From positions 1 to 64,000 of the forward strand of contig JBAPTR010000122.1 of the NCBI GenBank assembly GCA_049282265.1: a stretch of 64,000 bases of DNA, read 5' to 3'. The notes below the pieces were generated by a model. That model saw only the letters and a list, made by a program, of their open reading frames with translations. It ran no database searches and had not been told where the DNA came from. Source of the DNA: CAYUCJ01 sp049282265. Lineage in GTDB: Bacteria; Desulfobacterota; DSM-4660; Desulfatiglandales; Desulfatiglandaceae. How positions within the stretch are numbered: the stretch's first letter is position 1; each line of letters begins with the position of its first letter. Shown one piece after another: positions 17,981 to 26,637 of this stretch. The translations under genes and the position numbers were made by a program.

Positions 17981-18448
17981 TCAGTTCAGTTCTTTAAACA
18001 GATTGGCCATTTCGATGGCGGCTACAGCAGCCTCCCACCCCTTGTTGCCGGCCTTTGATCCGGCACGCTCAATGGCCTGCTCCAGGTTGTCAGTGGTCAG
18101 CACACCAAATGTGACGGGGATCCGGCTTTCGAGGGCCACCATGGCAATCCCCTTGGAAACCTCTGCTGCCACGTAATCGAAATGGGGGGTTGCGCCTCTG
18201 ATTACGGCACCCAGACAGATGACCGCGTCATAAGCGCCGCTTTCAGCAAGTTTCCTGGCGACAAGTGGTATCTCGAATGCACCCGGAACCTTCAACAGGG
18301 TTATCTCATTTTCGTCGGCCCCGTGCCGGACAAGGGCATCCACCGCCCCATCCACGAGTCTGGAACAGATAAAATCGTTGAACCGGCTTACGATAACGGC
18401 AAATCGCAGGCCTTCGGCAGATAGTTTACCTTCAAGCATCCTGGGCAT
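17981..18448 (-). CDS. ribH: 6,7-dimethyl-8-ribityllumazine synthase
   Basis: Penultimate enzyme of riboflavin synthesis: condenses the ribityl-aminopyrimidine with dihydroxybutanone phosphate. From ATG 18448 (GGGGAGGGAG just upstream) it has 155 aa, the normal length. Seen motifs: VSRFNDFICSRLVDGA, LKVPGAFEIPL, CLGAVIRGATPHFDYV and GVLTTDNLEQAIERAG with the catalytic His in the third. The open frame extends 19 codons further upstream into non-conserved sequence. It is separated from ribAB by the family B repeat copy B2. Confidence 0.96.
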   Translation of the reverse strand: MPRMLEGKLSAEGLRFAVIVSRFNDFICSRLVDGAVDALVRHGADENEITLLKVPGAFEIPLVARKLAESGAYDAVICLGAVIRGATPHFDYVAAEVSKGIAMVALESRIPVTFGVLTTDNLEQAIERAGSKAGNKGWEAAVAAIEMANLFKELN

Positions 18449-18499
18449 GGAATCTCCCTCCCCTTCGTTTGTAGAGTTCTTTAATAAATGTTCGATGAC

Positions 18500-18787
18500 T
18501 TCCAACCAAATCGCTTTATTCTACGGGTCTAAGAAAACGGATCTGAGAATCTTTTTCATGTGCTTTCTCATAGTGCACTTGGCAACTCACTTCTACATGG
18601 GCGACTATTTTGGGTTCACTCCTATCAAACCCTACGCGCTTCTATGGTGTAACTCTGAGCCCCAAATCGGCGCCCATCCCCTCCGGAGTGTTTAGAAAGC
18701 ATTTGAAAAAGATTGTCAGGTTCGATTCCTCTTCGTTCCTCATAGGCTGCCGGTTGCGGCATATCCCAGCTTTTTGCGGATTCATCA
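18500..18787 (-). repeat. Family B long-palindrome repeat, copy B2 (subfamily II), in the rib operon
   Basis: Reverse-orientation copy filling the ribAB-ribH gap. Inner arms 18551-18568 and 18694-18711 match at 16 of 18 positions, and one of the two non-complementary positions can form G-U in RNA. They differ from the B1/B5 arms on both sides at the same pairs, so pairing is kept. The right end contains the inverse of the AAAAAGCTGG and CGGCAGCCTATGAG elements and reaches the ribAB stop codon. If the rib genes are one transcript, this becomes a long hairpin between two cistrons. Confidence 0.85.
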
Positions 18788-19996
18788 GTTTTCCGGGAGG
18801 ACATTCAGGAGATGCCCCAGTTTCTGGCACTTGGTCAGGAGGTATCTCTTGTTCTCCGCCCTGGGTTCTATTTCGATGGGGACACGACCCGTCACCTCCA
18901 GCCCGTATCCTTCGAGCCCGATAATTTTCTTCGGGTTATTGGTCATCAAACGCATTTTTCTGATACCCAGGGCCGCAAGAATTTGTGCGCCCACACCATA
19001 ATTTCGCAAATCGGGCGCAAACCCCAGTTCCTCATTGGCCTGCACGGTATCAAACCCTTTGTCCTGCAAGGCGTAAGCCTTCAGTTTGTTGGCAAGGCCG
19101 ATTCCCCTTCCTTCCTGCATGAGATACAGGATAACCCCCAGACCTTCTTCCTGCACTATCTCCATGGCCCTGTTGAGCTGCTCACCGCAGTCACACCTGA
19201 AAGAACCGAACACGTCGCCGGTCAGGCACTCGGAATGGACACGGACCAGGACGTCCCGGTCCGGATCGATGTCCCCCTTCACCAGAGCGAGATGTTCATA
19301 ATCGTCGATGTCATTGACAAAGGCCATGGCCCTGAACTCTCCGAATGGTGTGGGTAAGACGGTCTCGGCGGCCTTGTGGACAAAAGACTCCGTTCGCATG
19401 CGGTATTCAATGATGTCCGCGACAGTGGCGATTTTCACATCGTGCGTCTCTGCAAATTCCATCAGGTCGGGGAGCCTCGCCATGGTCCCGTCATCCTTCA
19501 TGATTTCACAAATGACAGCGGCCGGTTTGAGCCCTGCAAGCCGGGCCAGATCAACGGAACCCTCGGTCTGGCCGGTCCGGAAAAGGACCCCGCCCCTTCT
19601 CGCCCTGAGAGGAAATACGTGACCCGGCTGAACCAGGTCTTCCGGTTTGACATCATCCCGGGTTGCCGTCAAAATCGTGTGGGCCCTGTCTGCTGCGGAT
19701 ATGCCCGTTGTCACCCCTTTTCTCGCCTCGACAGACACGGTGAAGGCCGTATTGAACCTGGAGCGGTTGTCATAAACCATGAGGGGAAGGTGCAGTTTTT
19801 CCACGATCTCCGGGTCCAAAGCCAGGCAGATCAGGCCTCTCCCGAAACGTGCCATAAAATTGATTGCCTCGGGGGTGACCATTTCTGCGGCAATGGTCAA
19901 ATCGCCTTCGTTCTCACGATCTTCATCGTCTACCAGGATAACCATCTTGCCCTTTTTCATGTCTTCCAGGACTGCACTTATCTTTGCGATTGTCAT
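18785..19996 (-). CDS. ribBA: Bifunctional DHBP synthase / GTP cyclohydrolase II
   Basis: Catalyses two entry steps of riboflavin synthesis. The N-terminal DHBP synthase half has VDDEDRENEGDL and a GRGLICLAL segment; the C-terminal half has GTP cyclohydrolase II motifs with the zinc site VHSECLTGDVFGSFRCDCG and the RGIGLANKLKAYALQ stretch. ATG 19996 (403 aa) lies one base after the ribE stop with GGTGAG upstream; the open frame continues to a TTG at 20008 overlapping ribE. The order ribD-ribE-ribBA-ribH is classical. Its stop codon borders repeat B2. Confidence 0.96.
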   Translation of the reverse strand: MTIAKISAVLEDMKKGKMVILVDDEDRENEGDLTIAAEMVTPEAINFMARFGRGLICLALDPEIVEKLHLPLMVYDNRSRFNTAFTVSVEARKGVTTGISAADRAHTILTATRDDVKPEDLVQPGHVFPLRARRGGVLFRTGQTEGSVDLARLAGLKPAAVICEIMKDDGTMARLPDLMEFAETHDVKIATVADIIEYRMRTESFVHKAAETVLPTPFGEFRAMAFVNDIDDYEHLALVKGDIDPDRDVLVRVHSECLTGDVFGSFRCDCGEQLNRAMEIVQEEGLGVILYLMQEGRGIGLANKLKAYALQDKGFDTVQANEELGFAPDLRNYGVGAQILAALGIRKMRLMTNNPKKIIGLEGYGLEVTGRVPIEIEPRAENKRYLLTKCQKLGHLLNVLPEN

Positions 19997-19997
19997 T

Positions 19998-20657
19998 TCA
20001 CTCACCAAACCCGTATTTTGTCAGCATCTCACGATTAATCTCGGATGCTGCCCCTTTACGAAAAGATTGTTGTTGCCGAAAAAACCTCTCCACATACTTG
20101 CCTATCAAATCCACTTCAATATTGACCCTGTCCCCCAGTCGCCTGTCTAGAAGTGTGGTCTCTCTTCCGGTCTGGGGGATAATATTCACATCAAAAAACG
20201 TTTCGCCGCAGCGGTTGATGGTCAGGCTGATGCCGTCGACGGCTATGGAGCCCTTCTCGATGGTGTATCGGGAAAGATCCTTGGCCATCTCTATCCTCAA
20301 AAACCACGACTTTTCCCTTTGCTCCTGCTTAATGATCCTCCCTGTGCCATCGATGTGTCCTGAAACCAAATGGCCGCCCAGCCGGTCCGAAAGTCGAAGC
20401 GCCCGTTCGAGATTGACCTCCTCCTTTTCTCTCAGGGAGCCGAGGGTGCTCCTGGATAAGGTCTCGGCCGAAACATCCATGGCAAAGGCATCAGGGCCCA
20501 ATTCGGTCAAGGTCAGGCAGGCCCCATTCACCGCCACGCTGTCTCCCAATCTCAGGTCTTCCATGGGAAAGAGGGGCATGATGGTCATTTTCATGTCCCC
20601 ACCCGACCGTTGAATCGACCTGATGCGCCCTTTTCCCTCTATAAGACCTGTGAACAT
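19998..20657 (-). CDS. ribE: Riboflavin synthase, alpha subunit
   Basis: Dismutates two 6,7-dimethyl-8-ribityllumazine molecules to riboflavin. From ATG 20657 it has 219 aa and begins with the family signature MFTGLIEGKGRI. The two tandem lumazine-binding repeats are visible, each with a SVAVNGACLTL or SIAVDGISLTI motif (about 40 and 137). The open frame reaches 26 codons further upstream into repeat B3 and is not conserved there. A GAGGG lies 11 bases before the ATG. It is followed at one base by ribBA. Confidence 0.96.
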   Translation of the reverse strand: MFTGLIEGKGRIRSIQRSGGDMKMTIMPLFPMEDLRLGDSVAVNGACLTLTELGPDAFAMDVSAETLSRSTLGSLREKEEVNLERALRLSDRLGGHLVSGHIDGTGRIIKQEQREKSWFLRIEMAKDLSRYTIEKGSIAVDGISLTINRCGETFFDVNIIPQTGRETTLLDRRLGDRVNIEVDLIGKYVERFFRQQQSFRKGAASEINREMLTKYGFGE

Positions 20658-20687
20658 GATTCGAAGAACCCTCAACTTTGGTGGACA

Positions 20688-20960
20688 CGTAAAAAGTCCT
20701 GTCCTCAGGACTTCCAAGGAAGTCGTCTTATGCACCGGAGCTCACGAGGAGAACCTGAGGGTCTTTTTCAGACGCTTTCTCATAGTGCACTTGGCACGAA
20801 GCTCCAATATGGACGGCGATTTGGGGTTTAGGCATCCCAAAGCCCTTGCGGTCTCTAATCGTTGCTCTTAAACCCCAAATGGTCGTTCATCCCCTCCGAA
20901 GTGTTTAGAAAGGGTCTGAAAAAGAGTGTCAGGTTCTCCTCCTCAGCGCTCCACTTTTTT
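20688..20960 (-). repeat. Family B repeat, copy B3, with A-like hairpins at one end
   Basis: Lies between ribD and ribE. Inner arms 20763-20780 and 20907-20924 pair with a single mismatch. The left end carries GTAAAAAGTCC followed by GGACTT, matching hairpin H1 of family A, then GACTTCC-AAGGAAGTC matching shared hairpin H5, before family B sequence begins. The outer end of the other arm is shortened. It is evidence that A and B modules recombine or share an origin. Confidence 0.8.
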
Positions 20961-20995
20961 CTACAGCGGACACGTGCTGACAACAGCCCTCGAAG

Positions 20996-22120
20996 TCAAG
21001 GCACTGCACCATAGTGCGGATAGCACTCCACAAGGATATCATTGCCGAAACGTCTCACCTTAAGATCCTTGAGGGGAAGACTTTTCCCCATCACTCGGGG
21101 ACCAGGGCCGGCGGCCATGGGAATGCCGTCTCCACCCCCGAGGAGTTTGGGTGCCTTGAAAATGAAAAATTTATCTACCAGTTTTTCCCTCAGGAGAGAG
21201 CCCACAATACCTGCCCCTCCTTCCACCAAGACCTGCGTGATACCTCTTTTCCCCAGTATATCCATCAGGGCTGACATGTCAATTCCGGCTTTTCCGGTGG
21301 GGCAGACCACCACGGAGGCGCCCGTATTCTCAATCTCCTCGACGGTCTTTCCGTTCACCTCAGGACCCGCAACGAACAGCGTTGCGGCCGATGAATCAAG
21401 ACCGAGCACGCGTGCCTGGAGGGGCGTCCGCAAATGGGTATCGACTACGATCCTGAGGGGGTCTTTTCCCTTACCACGCTTCAACCTGCAGGTCAATTGC
21501 GGATCATCGGCCAGGATCGTACCGACGCCGACCATCACGGCATCCACACGGTCCCTCAAGCGGTGGACAAAGGTCCGGGAACGTTCGTTGGTGATCCATT
21601 TGGAATCGCCCTCTACCGTGGCCGTCCATCCGTCCAGTGTCAGGGCGGATTTCACAATCATGAAAGGTCGGTTTGAGGTAACGTACTTCACAAAGGCCTC
21701 GTTGAGACGACGGCATTCCGGCTCAAGAACACCGGTCTTCACCTCGATGTTGTTTGCCGCCAGAAAGGAACACCCGCCGCCCTTCACCTCAGGGTTGGGA
21801 TCTTCCATGCCCACAACCACCCTTTCAACGCCTCCATCCAGAATGGCCTTTGTGCAGGGTGGCGTTCTGCCGGTGTGGTTGCACGGCTCGAGGGTTACAT
21901 AGAGAGTGGCACCTTCCGCCCTTCCGCCAATCTTGTCAAGCGCGTCAACCTCTGCATGGGGGGCCCCTGCCTTCCGATGGTATCCCCTTGAAACGGCCAC
22001 TCCATCCCTCACAATGACCGCCCCCACTGCCGGATTGGGAGCCGTGCGCCCGAGCCCCTTTTCGGCCATCCGAATGGCCTCTCTCATAAATTTGGAATCT
22101 CTTTTTTCCTGCAAATCCAT
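20996..22120 (-). CDS. ribD: Riboflavin biosynthesis deaminase/reductase
   Basis: Bifunctional enzyme: the N-terminal half is a cytidine-deaminase-like pyrimidine deaminase, with zinc site HAEVDAL and PCNHTGRTPPC; the C-terminal half is the NADPH-dependent 5-amino-6-(5-phosphoribosylamino)uracil reductase with KSALTLDGWTA and TQVLVEGGAGIVGSLL. ATG 22120 gives 374 aa, the normal size; an open frame extends to TTG 22189. No FMN riboswitch consensus was seen in the 22121-22274 leader. It is the first gene of the rib set, downstream of nrdR. Confidence 0.95.
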   Translation of the reverse strand: MDLQEKRDSKFMREAIRMAEKGLGRTAPNPAVGAVIVRDGVAVSRGYHRKAGAPHAEVDALDKIGGRAEGATLYVTLEPCNHTGRTPPCTKAILDGGVERVVVGMEDPNPEVKGGGCSFLAANNIEVKTGVLEPECRRLNEAFVKYVTSNRPFMIVKSALTLDGWTATVEGDSKWITNERSRTFVHRLRDRVDAVMVGVGTILADDPQLTCRLKRGKGKDPLRIVVDTHLRTPLQARVLGLDSSAATLFVAGPEVNGKTVEEIENTGASVVVCPTGKAGIDMSALMDILGKRGITQVLVEGGAGIVGSLLREKLVDKFFIFKAPKLLGGGDGIPMAAGPGPRVMGKSLPLKDLKVRRFGNDILVECYPHYGAVP

Positions 22121-22274
22121 TTCGCTTTCAAAAAACCCCTTTTTATCCTGATCAACACATCCGGAATTTTCAGGAAGGTCAAAGGACAACTCGTAAAGGC
22201 AGATTCACCTTATCGGGAGAAGAAGGTGTGTGTGCTCAGCGGGAGCTGGGGAGTGATGAGACGGCCGACGGAGG

Positions 22275-22748
22275 TTAGCTAAGGTCCGCTTCCTTTCTCG
22301 ATTTCAGGATATCTTCAAGCTCCGCCATGAATTCCTTGATGTCCTTGAACTGTCTGTAGACCGACGCGAACCGGACATAGGCCACTTCATCCCATTCCCT
22401 GAGTATTTTGATGACCCTCTCTCCGATCTCAGTGCTGTCAATCTCTTTCTTGCCCAATTCCTGAAAATGGAGTTCAAGACTGTCCACGAACTCTTCAATC
22501 TTGGTGGCGCTGACCGGTCTCTTCTGGCAGGCGCTGCGGATCCCTGAAATGATCTTTTCGCGGCTGAACGGCTCTCTTCGACCGTCCTTTTTTACGATCA
22601 TGGGGAGAACATCTTCAAGCTTTTCATAAGTGGTGAAACGCCTGTCGCATTCAATACACTCGCGGCGACGTCGGATCGTACGGCCATCTTTGCTCAGCCT
22701 CGAGTCAATGACCTTATTATTAATCTCGCTGCAAAAGGGGCATTTCAT
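22275..22748 (-). CDS. nrdR: Transcriptional repressor NrdR
   Basis: ATP/dATP-sensing repressor of ribonucleotide reductase genes. A 157-aa protein with the N-terminal zinc ribbon CPFC...RRRECIECDRRFTTYE and the ATP-cone domain beginning at PMIVKKDGRREPFSREKI. The start codon overlaps the stop of the upstream deaminase gene by four bases (ATGA). No NrdR box or nrd gene lies in this window. Its placement before ribD is common in proteobacteria. Confidence 0.96.
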   Translation of the reverse strand: MKCPFCSEINNKVIDSRLSKDGRTIRRRRECIECDRRFTTYEKLEDVLPMIVKKDGRREPFSREKIISGIRSACQKRPVSATKIEEFVDSLELHFQELGKKEIDSTEIGERVIKILREWDEVAYVRFASVYRQFKDIKEFMAELEDILKSRKEADLS

Positions 22749-23191
22749 GGATGAAACCTCGTCAGGACTATTTTTGCCTCATTCAACATCTGATCAGCCA
22801 GCGGATCATCATATCCCTCATCATAGCAGACGGAAAGGACCCCGGCATTAATGATCATCTTCGAACAGATAACGCACGGTTTGTTCGTGCAATAAAGTGT
22901 CGACCCCTTGATGGATATACCGTGGTAGGCGGCCTGAATGATGGCGTTCTGTTCCGCATGAAGCCCCCGGCACAACTCGTGTCTCGTGCCCGAAGGAATG
23001 GAGGTGTTTTCCCGGAGGCATCCCACTTCCAGGCAGTGTTTCATGCCCGCAGGAGCACCGTTGTATCCGGTTGCCAAAATCCTCTTGTCCTTGACCAGAA
23101 TAGCTCCGACATGCCGCCGCAGGCAGGTCGATCGACTGGCGGCGACCCTGGTAAAGGTCATGAAATATTCATCCCAGGAAGGTCTATTCAA
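22745..23191 (-). CDS. dCMP deaminase / ComEB-like cytidine deaminase
   Basis: Zinc-dependent deaminase converting dCMP to dUMP for thymidylate supply. Motifs: RSTCLRRHVGAILVKD, ATGYNGAPAG, the zinc site HAEQNAI (His and catalytic Glu) and CVICSKM with the two Cys ligands. TTG 23191 is taken as start because it lies next to the glyA stop with GGGGAGGG upstream and gives 148 aa beginning NRPSWDEYFM, the usual N-terminus; the longer frame runs into glyA. It is translationally coupled to nrdR. Confidence 0.9.
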   Translation of the reverse strand: MNRPSWDEYFMTFTRVAASRSTCLRRHVGAILVKDKRILATGYNGAPAGMKHCLEVGCLRENTSIPSGTRHELCRGLHAEQNAIIQAAYHGISIKGSTLYCTNKPCVICSKMIINAGVLSVCYDEGYDDPLADQMLNEAKIVLTRFHP

Positions 23192-23192
23192 A

Positions 23193-24449
23193 TCAGGCCC
23201 TCCCCGCCAGTTCGGCGTAAATGGGATAGGCTTCACACAGTTCAGATACCACCTCACGGGCTTTCTTCAGTACGCCCGCTGACGAAGGCCTGTCCAGCAC
23301 CCTTACAATAACACCGGCAATGGCTTTCATGGCCGTCTCACCCATTCCCCGGGTCGTAAGGGCCGGTGTTCCAAGACGAAGGCCGCTTGTGGTTTTGGGG
23401 CCGTTCTTGTCAAATGGGATGGTGTTCTTGTTGGCCACGATACCGGCCTCGCCCAAGACCTTTTCCGCATCGAGACCCGTCATCTTTCCGCGACTCAAAT
23501 CCACCAGGATCAGATGGTTGTCCGTCCCTCCGGAAACAAGGTCCAATCCTGCACCTGTCAGTTCCTCCGCAAGGACCTTGGCATTTCCGAGCACCTGTTC
23601 TTGATATTTTCGGAAATCCGGCCTGAGGGCCTCACCCAAGGCAACCGCCTTGGCGGCAATGATATGCATCAAGGGTCCCCCCTGTGTCCCTGGAAAGACC
23701 CCTTTGTCCAGCTTCCCGCCATGGACCTCCTCCGCCAGAATGAGACCTCCACGGGGGCCTCTCAATGTCTTGTGCGTGGTCGATGTTACAAAATCGGCCA
23801 CACCTACCGGGGAAGGGTGCAGACCCGTGGCGACCAGGCCTGCGATATGGGCCATATCAACCATCAGGTAGGCGTCCACTGCGTGGGCAATTTCCTTGAA
23901 GGTCTGAAAATCGATGAATCTCGGATAGGCGCTGGCTCCGGCAATAATCATGCGGGGTCGGTGCTGCCTGGCCAGATCCATAACCTGCTCGTAATCAATC
24001 CGGTGAGTTCGGGGATTGACCCCGTAGTGAAACGCCTTGAACAGTTTTCCTGAAAAGCTTACGGGACTGCCATGGGTCAGATGGCCCCCATGGGATAGAT
24101 CCATGCCCAGGATAGCGTCACCCGGCTTCAAAAAGGCAAAATAGACGGCCATGTTGGCCTGGGAACCCGAATGGGGTTGGACGTTGGCATAAGGGGCATG
24201 AAAAAGCCTTTTCACCCGTTCAATGGCCAACCTTTCAATGACATCGACGTGCTCGCAACCCCCATAGTATCGGGCACCGGGGTAGCCCTCCGCATACTTG
24301 TTTGTCAGCACGCTGGCCTGGGCCTGCATGACGGCCGGGCTGGCATAGTTCTCGGAAGCAATCATGACCAGGCGGTTCTGTTCCCGGTGCATTTCCGCCC
24401 GAATGGCTTCCTCGACTTCTCTGTCTTTCATCTGTAAATTGCGCCCCAT
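23193..24449 (-). CDS. glyA: Serine hydroxymethyltransferase
   Basis: PLP enzyme interconverting serine and glycine with tetrahydrofolate. A 418-aa protein with IASENYAS, the EGYPGARYYGGCEHVD segment and the PLP-lysine motif TSTTHKTLRGPRGG. ATG 24449 or the internal ATG at 24431 could be used; neither has a strong ribosome site. It follows rpiB by 12 bp and precedes the dCMP deaminase gene, a link to one-carbon and thymidylate metabolism. No glycine riboswitch is visible. Confidence 0.97.
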   Translation of the reverse strand: MGRNLQMKDREVEEAIRAEMHREQNRLVMIASENYASPAVMQAQASVLTNKYAEGYPGARYYGGCEHVDVIERLAIERVKRLFHAPYANVQPHSGSQANMAVYFAFLKPGDAILGMDLSHGGHLTHGSPVSFSGKLFKAFHYGVNPRTHRIDYEQVMDLARQHRPRMIIAGASAYPRFIDFQTFKEIAHAVDAYLMVDMAHIAGLVATGLHPSPVGVADFVTSTTHKTLRGPRGGLILAEEVHGGKLDKGVFPGTQGGPLMHIIAAKAVALGEALRPDFRKYQEQVLGNAKVLAEELTGAGLDLVSGGTDNHLILVDLSRGKMTGLDAEKVLGEAGIVANKNTIPFDKNGPKTTSGLRLGTPALTTRGMGETAMKAIAGVIVRVLDRPSSAGVLKKAREVVSELCEAYPIYAELAGRA

Positions 24450-24461
24450 AAGAAAAAGTCT

Positions 24462-24890
24462 CTATTCGATCTGGTCCAAGCGCAGTTGGTGCCGCCCCCC
24501 CTCAAAAGGGGTTTTCATGAAAAGCTCTACCATTTCAAGGGCAATCCCCGGTCCGATGACACGCCCCCCCATACAGAGGATATTGGCATCGTTGTGGGCC
24601 CGGCTCATCCTCGTAGTGAAGAGGTTGCAGCAAACGGCCGCACGAACGCCTTTGTGGCGGTTCGCCACCATGCTCATGCCCAGACCGGTGCCGCAGATCA
24701 GTATCCCCCGGTCACACTCTCCTCTTGATACGGATTGGGCCACCAGATGGGCAATCTTGGGGTAATCGACAGATTCGCGGTTATACACTCCCACGTCCTT
24801 GATCTGACAGTTGGGCAGGTCTTCGAGAAACTGTCTGCAAACCTCCTTTAAATCAAAGCCTGCATGATCCGATCCAATCCTAATCTTCAT
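24462..24890 (-). CDS. rpiB: Ribose 5-phosphate isomerase B
   Basis: Interconverts ribose 5-phosphate and ribulose 5-phosphate. The 142-aa protein starts with the RpiB/LacAB signature KIRIGSDHAGFDLKE, carries the active-site CGTGLGMSMVANR loop with the catalytic Cys, and the SRAHNDANIL segment. Full length. Between fabF (144 bp upstream, containing a degenerate hairpin H1 of family A) and glyA. The ribulose 5-phosphate product also feeds riboflavin synthesis downstream in the same gene run. Confidence 0.95.
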   Translation of the reverse strand: MKIRIGSDHAGFDLKEVCRQFLEDLPNCQIKDVGVYNRESVDYPKIAHLVAQSVSRGECDRGILICGTGLGMSMVANRHKGVRAAVCCNLFTTRMSRAHNDANILCMGGRVIGPGIALEMVELFMKTPFEGGRHQLRLDQIE

Positions 24891-24921
24891 GAAAACCTTT
24901 CCTTCCCCTGATTTGATGTAA

Positions 24922-24948
24922 GCGTAAAAAGTCCGTGCCTGAACTTTT
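24922..24948 (+). repeat. Degenerate single hairpin H1 of family A (copy A6)
   Basis: GTAAAAAGTCC, a short loop and AACTTTTTGC resemble the H1 module of the family A element with several stem mismatches. The following bases around 24953-24967 (CGAAATCCGAAATCAG) may be a trace of H2. It lies between fabF and rpiB, same-strand genes. Confidence 0.5.
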
Positions 24949-25034
24949 TGCTAACGAAATCCGAAATCAGAATAAAATCACAGACACATAAGACCTGGAA
25001 CCGGAAGGGGCCGGTTGGACGGCAAGGGCTCAGA

Positions 25035-26276
25035 TCAGTTGGAAAAAGACCTGAAAATCAGCGACGCGTTGGTCCCGCCGAATCCAAACGAATTGGACAT
25101 GACGACCTTGACGTCATCCTTTCTAGCCACATTGGGGACGTAATCCAGATCGCAGTCCGGGTCCGGCGTTTCGTAGTTCAGGGTGGGTGGAATGATTCCA
25201 TGCTCAAGGGTAAGCACGCAATAAACGGCCTCCACCCCACCAGCGCCTCCCAGAAGATGACCGGTCATGGATTTTGTGGAGCTTACCGCCAGCTTATAGG
25301 CATGCTCACCAAACACCGCTTTTATGGCTTTGGTTTCCGAGAGATCATTCAATTGGGTGGACGTTCCATGGGCGTTGATATACTCCACATCACCCGGTTT
25401 AAGTCCCGCATATCTTATGGCCATTTGCATGCAATTAATGGCACCCTCGCCTTCCGGGTGTGGTGCAGAGATATGGTAGGCGTCACCACTCAGGCCGTAC
25501 CCGATAACCTCTGCGCGGATTTTCGCTCCCCTCTCCAGGGCGTGTTCCATTTCTTCCAGAACCAGTATTCCCGCCCCCTCTCCCATGACGAACCCATCCC
25601 TGTCCAGGTCAAAAGGGCGGGAGGCCTTTTCGGGTTCGTCATTTCGTGTGGAAAGTGCACGCATGGAACAAAAGCCCCCTAGTGCCAACGGTGTTACAAC
25701 CGCCTCTGCCCCCCCCGTGATCATGGCATCTGCGATGCCTTCACGGATCATTCTGAAGGACTCCCCGATGGCATGGGAGCTGGCCGCACAGGCCGTCTCA
25801 ATCGAGAGGTTCGGTCCTTTGGCCCCGAACTCAATGGCGATCTGTCCGGGGGCCATGTTCGCAATTATACCGGGAATAAAGAAGGGACTGATTCTCTGGG
25901 GGCCGCGATCCAACAGGGTGGAATGAAAATGCTCGAGCATCTCCAGGCCGCCCAAACCGGAGCCGGTTATACAACCCACACGGCTTCCGTTTGATTCGTC
26001 AATCTTCAATCCGGAGTCTTCCATCGCCATCCGAGCCGAAGCCACCGCATAGTGGATGAAGACGTCAAAACGACGGATTTGTTGTTTATCCATGAAGTCC
26101 TGGGGCCTGAAACCTTCTACTTGCCCTGCAATCTGGCAGGGAAAAGCAGAGGCATCAAATTTCTCAATCCGACCGATTCCTGAGCTGCCGGCGCACAAGG
26201 CCTCCCAGTTTTCATTTACACCGGTTCCCAGAGGGGATACAACTCCCAGGCCGGTTATCACAACCCTTCTGGCCAT
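25035..26276 (-). CDS. fabF: 3-oxoacyl-ACP synthase II
   Basis: Condensing enzyme elongating acyl-ACP with malonyl-ACP. A 413-aa protein with the catalytic triad in ETACAASSHA (Cys about 164), NAHGTSTQLND (His) and KSMTGHLLGGAGG (Lys/His). Thiolase-fold length is normal. It follows acpP by 54 bp, the usual acpP-fabF order. The initiating synthase FabH is not in this window. Confidence 0.97.
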   Translation of the reverse strand: MARRVVITGLGVVSPLGTGVNENWEALCAGSSGIGRIEKFDASAFPCQIAGQVEGFRPQDFMDKQQIRRFDVFIHYAVASARMAMEDSGLKIDESNGSRVGCITGSGLGGLEMLEHFHSTLLDRGPQRISPFFIPGIIANMAPGQIAIEFGAKGPNLSIETACAASSHAIGESFRMIREGIADAMITGGAEAVVTPLALGGFCSMRALSTRNDEPEKASRPFDLDRDGFVMGEGAGILVLEEMEHALERGAKIRAEVIGYGLSGDAYHISAPHPEGEGAINCMQMAIRYAGLKPGDVEYINAHGTSTQLNDLSETKAIKAVFGEHAYKLAVSSTKSMTGHLLGGAGGVEAVYCVLTLEHGIIPPTLNYETPDPDCDLDYVPNVARKDDVKVVMSNSFGFGGTNASLIFRSFSN

Positions 26277-26330
26277 TTCAAACTCCTCTTCTCTATTTGA
26301 ACATACCGCGCCAAGGCGCTCTGAAAAGGA

Positions 26331-26570
26331 TCACGAGGCAATAGCGTTTTTGACATAATCAATGGCATCTTGGACGGTGCCGATCTTCTCGGCGTCCTCG
26401 TCCGGGATGGATATGTCGAACTCTTCTTCCATGGCCATAATCAATTCAACCTGATCCAATGAATCCGCTCCAAGATCATCCACAAATGACGCCTCTGAAA
26501 CCACGTCCTCTTCGGATACATTCAACTGCTCACAAACAATTTTTTTGACCTTCTCCTCGACAACTGACAT
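26331..26570 (-). CDS. acpP: Acyl carrier protein
   Basis: A 79-aa acidic carrier protein. The phosphopantetheine attachment serine is in DLGADSLDQVELIMA (Ser near residue 38), with the typical VEEKVKKIVCEQL N-terminus and IPDEDAEKIGTVQDAI. Ribosome site AGGAGG precedes the ATG by about 8 bases. It lies between fabG and fabF. Confidence 0.97.
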   Translation of the reverse strand: MSVVEEKVKKIVCEQLNVSEEDVVSEASFVDDLGADSLDQVELIMAMEEEFDISIPDEDAEKIGTVQDAIDYVKNAIAS

Positions 26571-26637
26571 TTGCTGATACCTCCTCAGTATATTTAAGAA
26601 ATGAACCTACTTGATTTTTCCAAATCGTGCGGGCCTT

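Noticed and set aside
18715..18760. GGTTCGATTCC resembling a tRNA T-arm
   Set aside because: It is part of repeat B2; no acceptor or anticodon stem around it.
22121..22274. Possible FMN riboswitch before ribD
   Set aside because: The G-rich stretch around 22200-22260 does not show the conserved RFN core on the gene strand.
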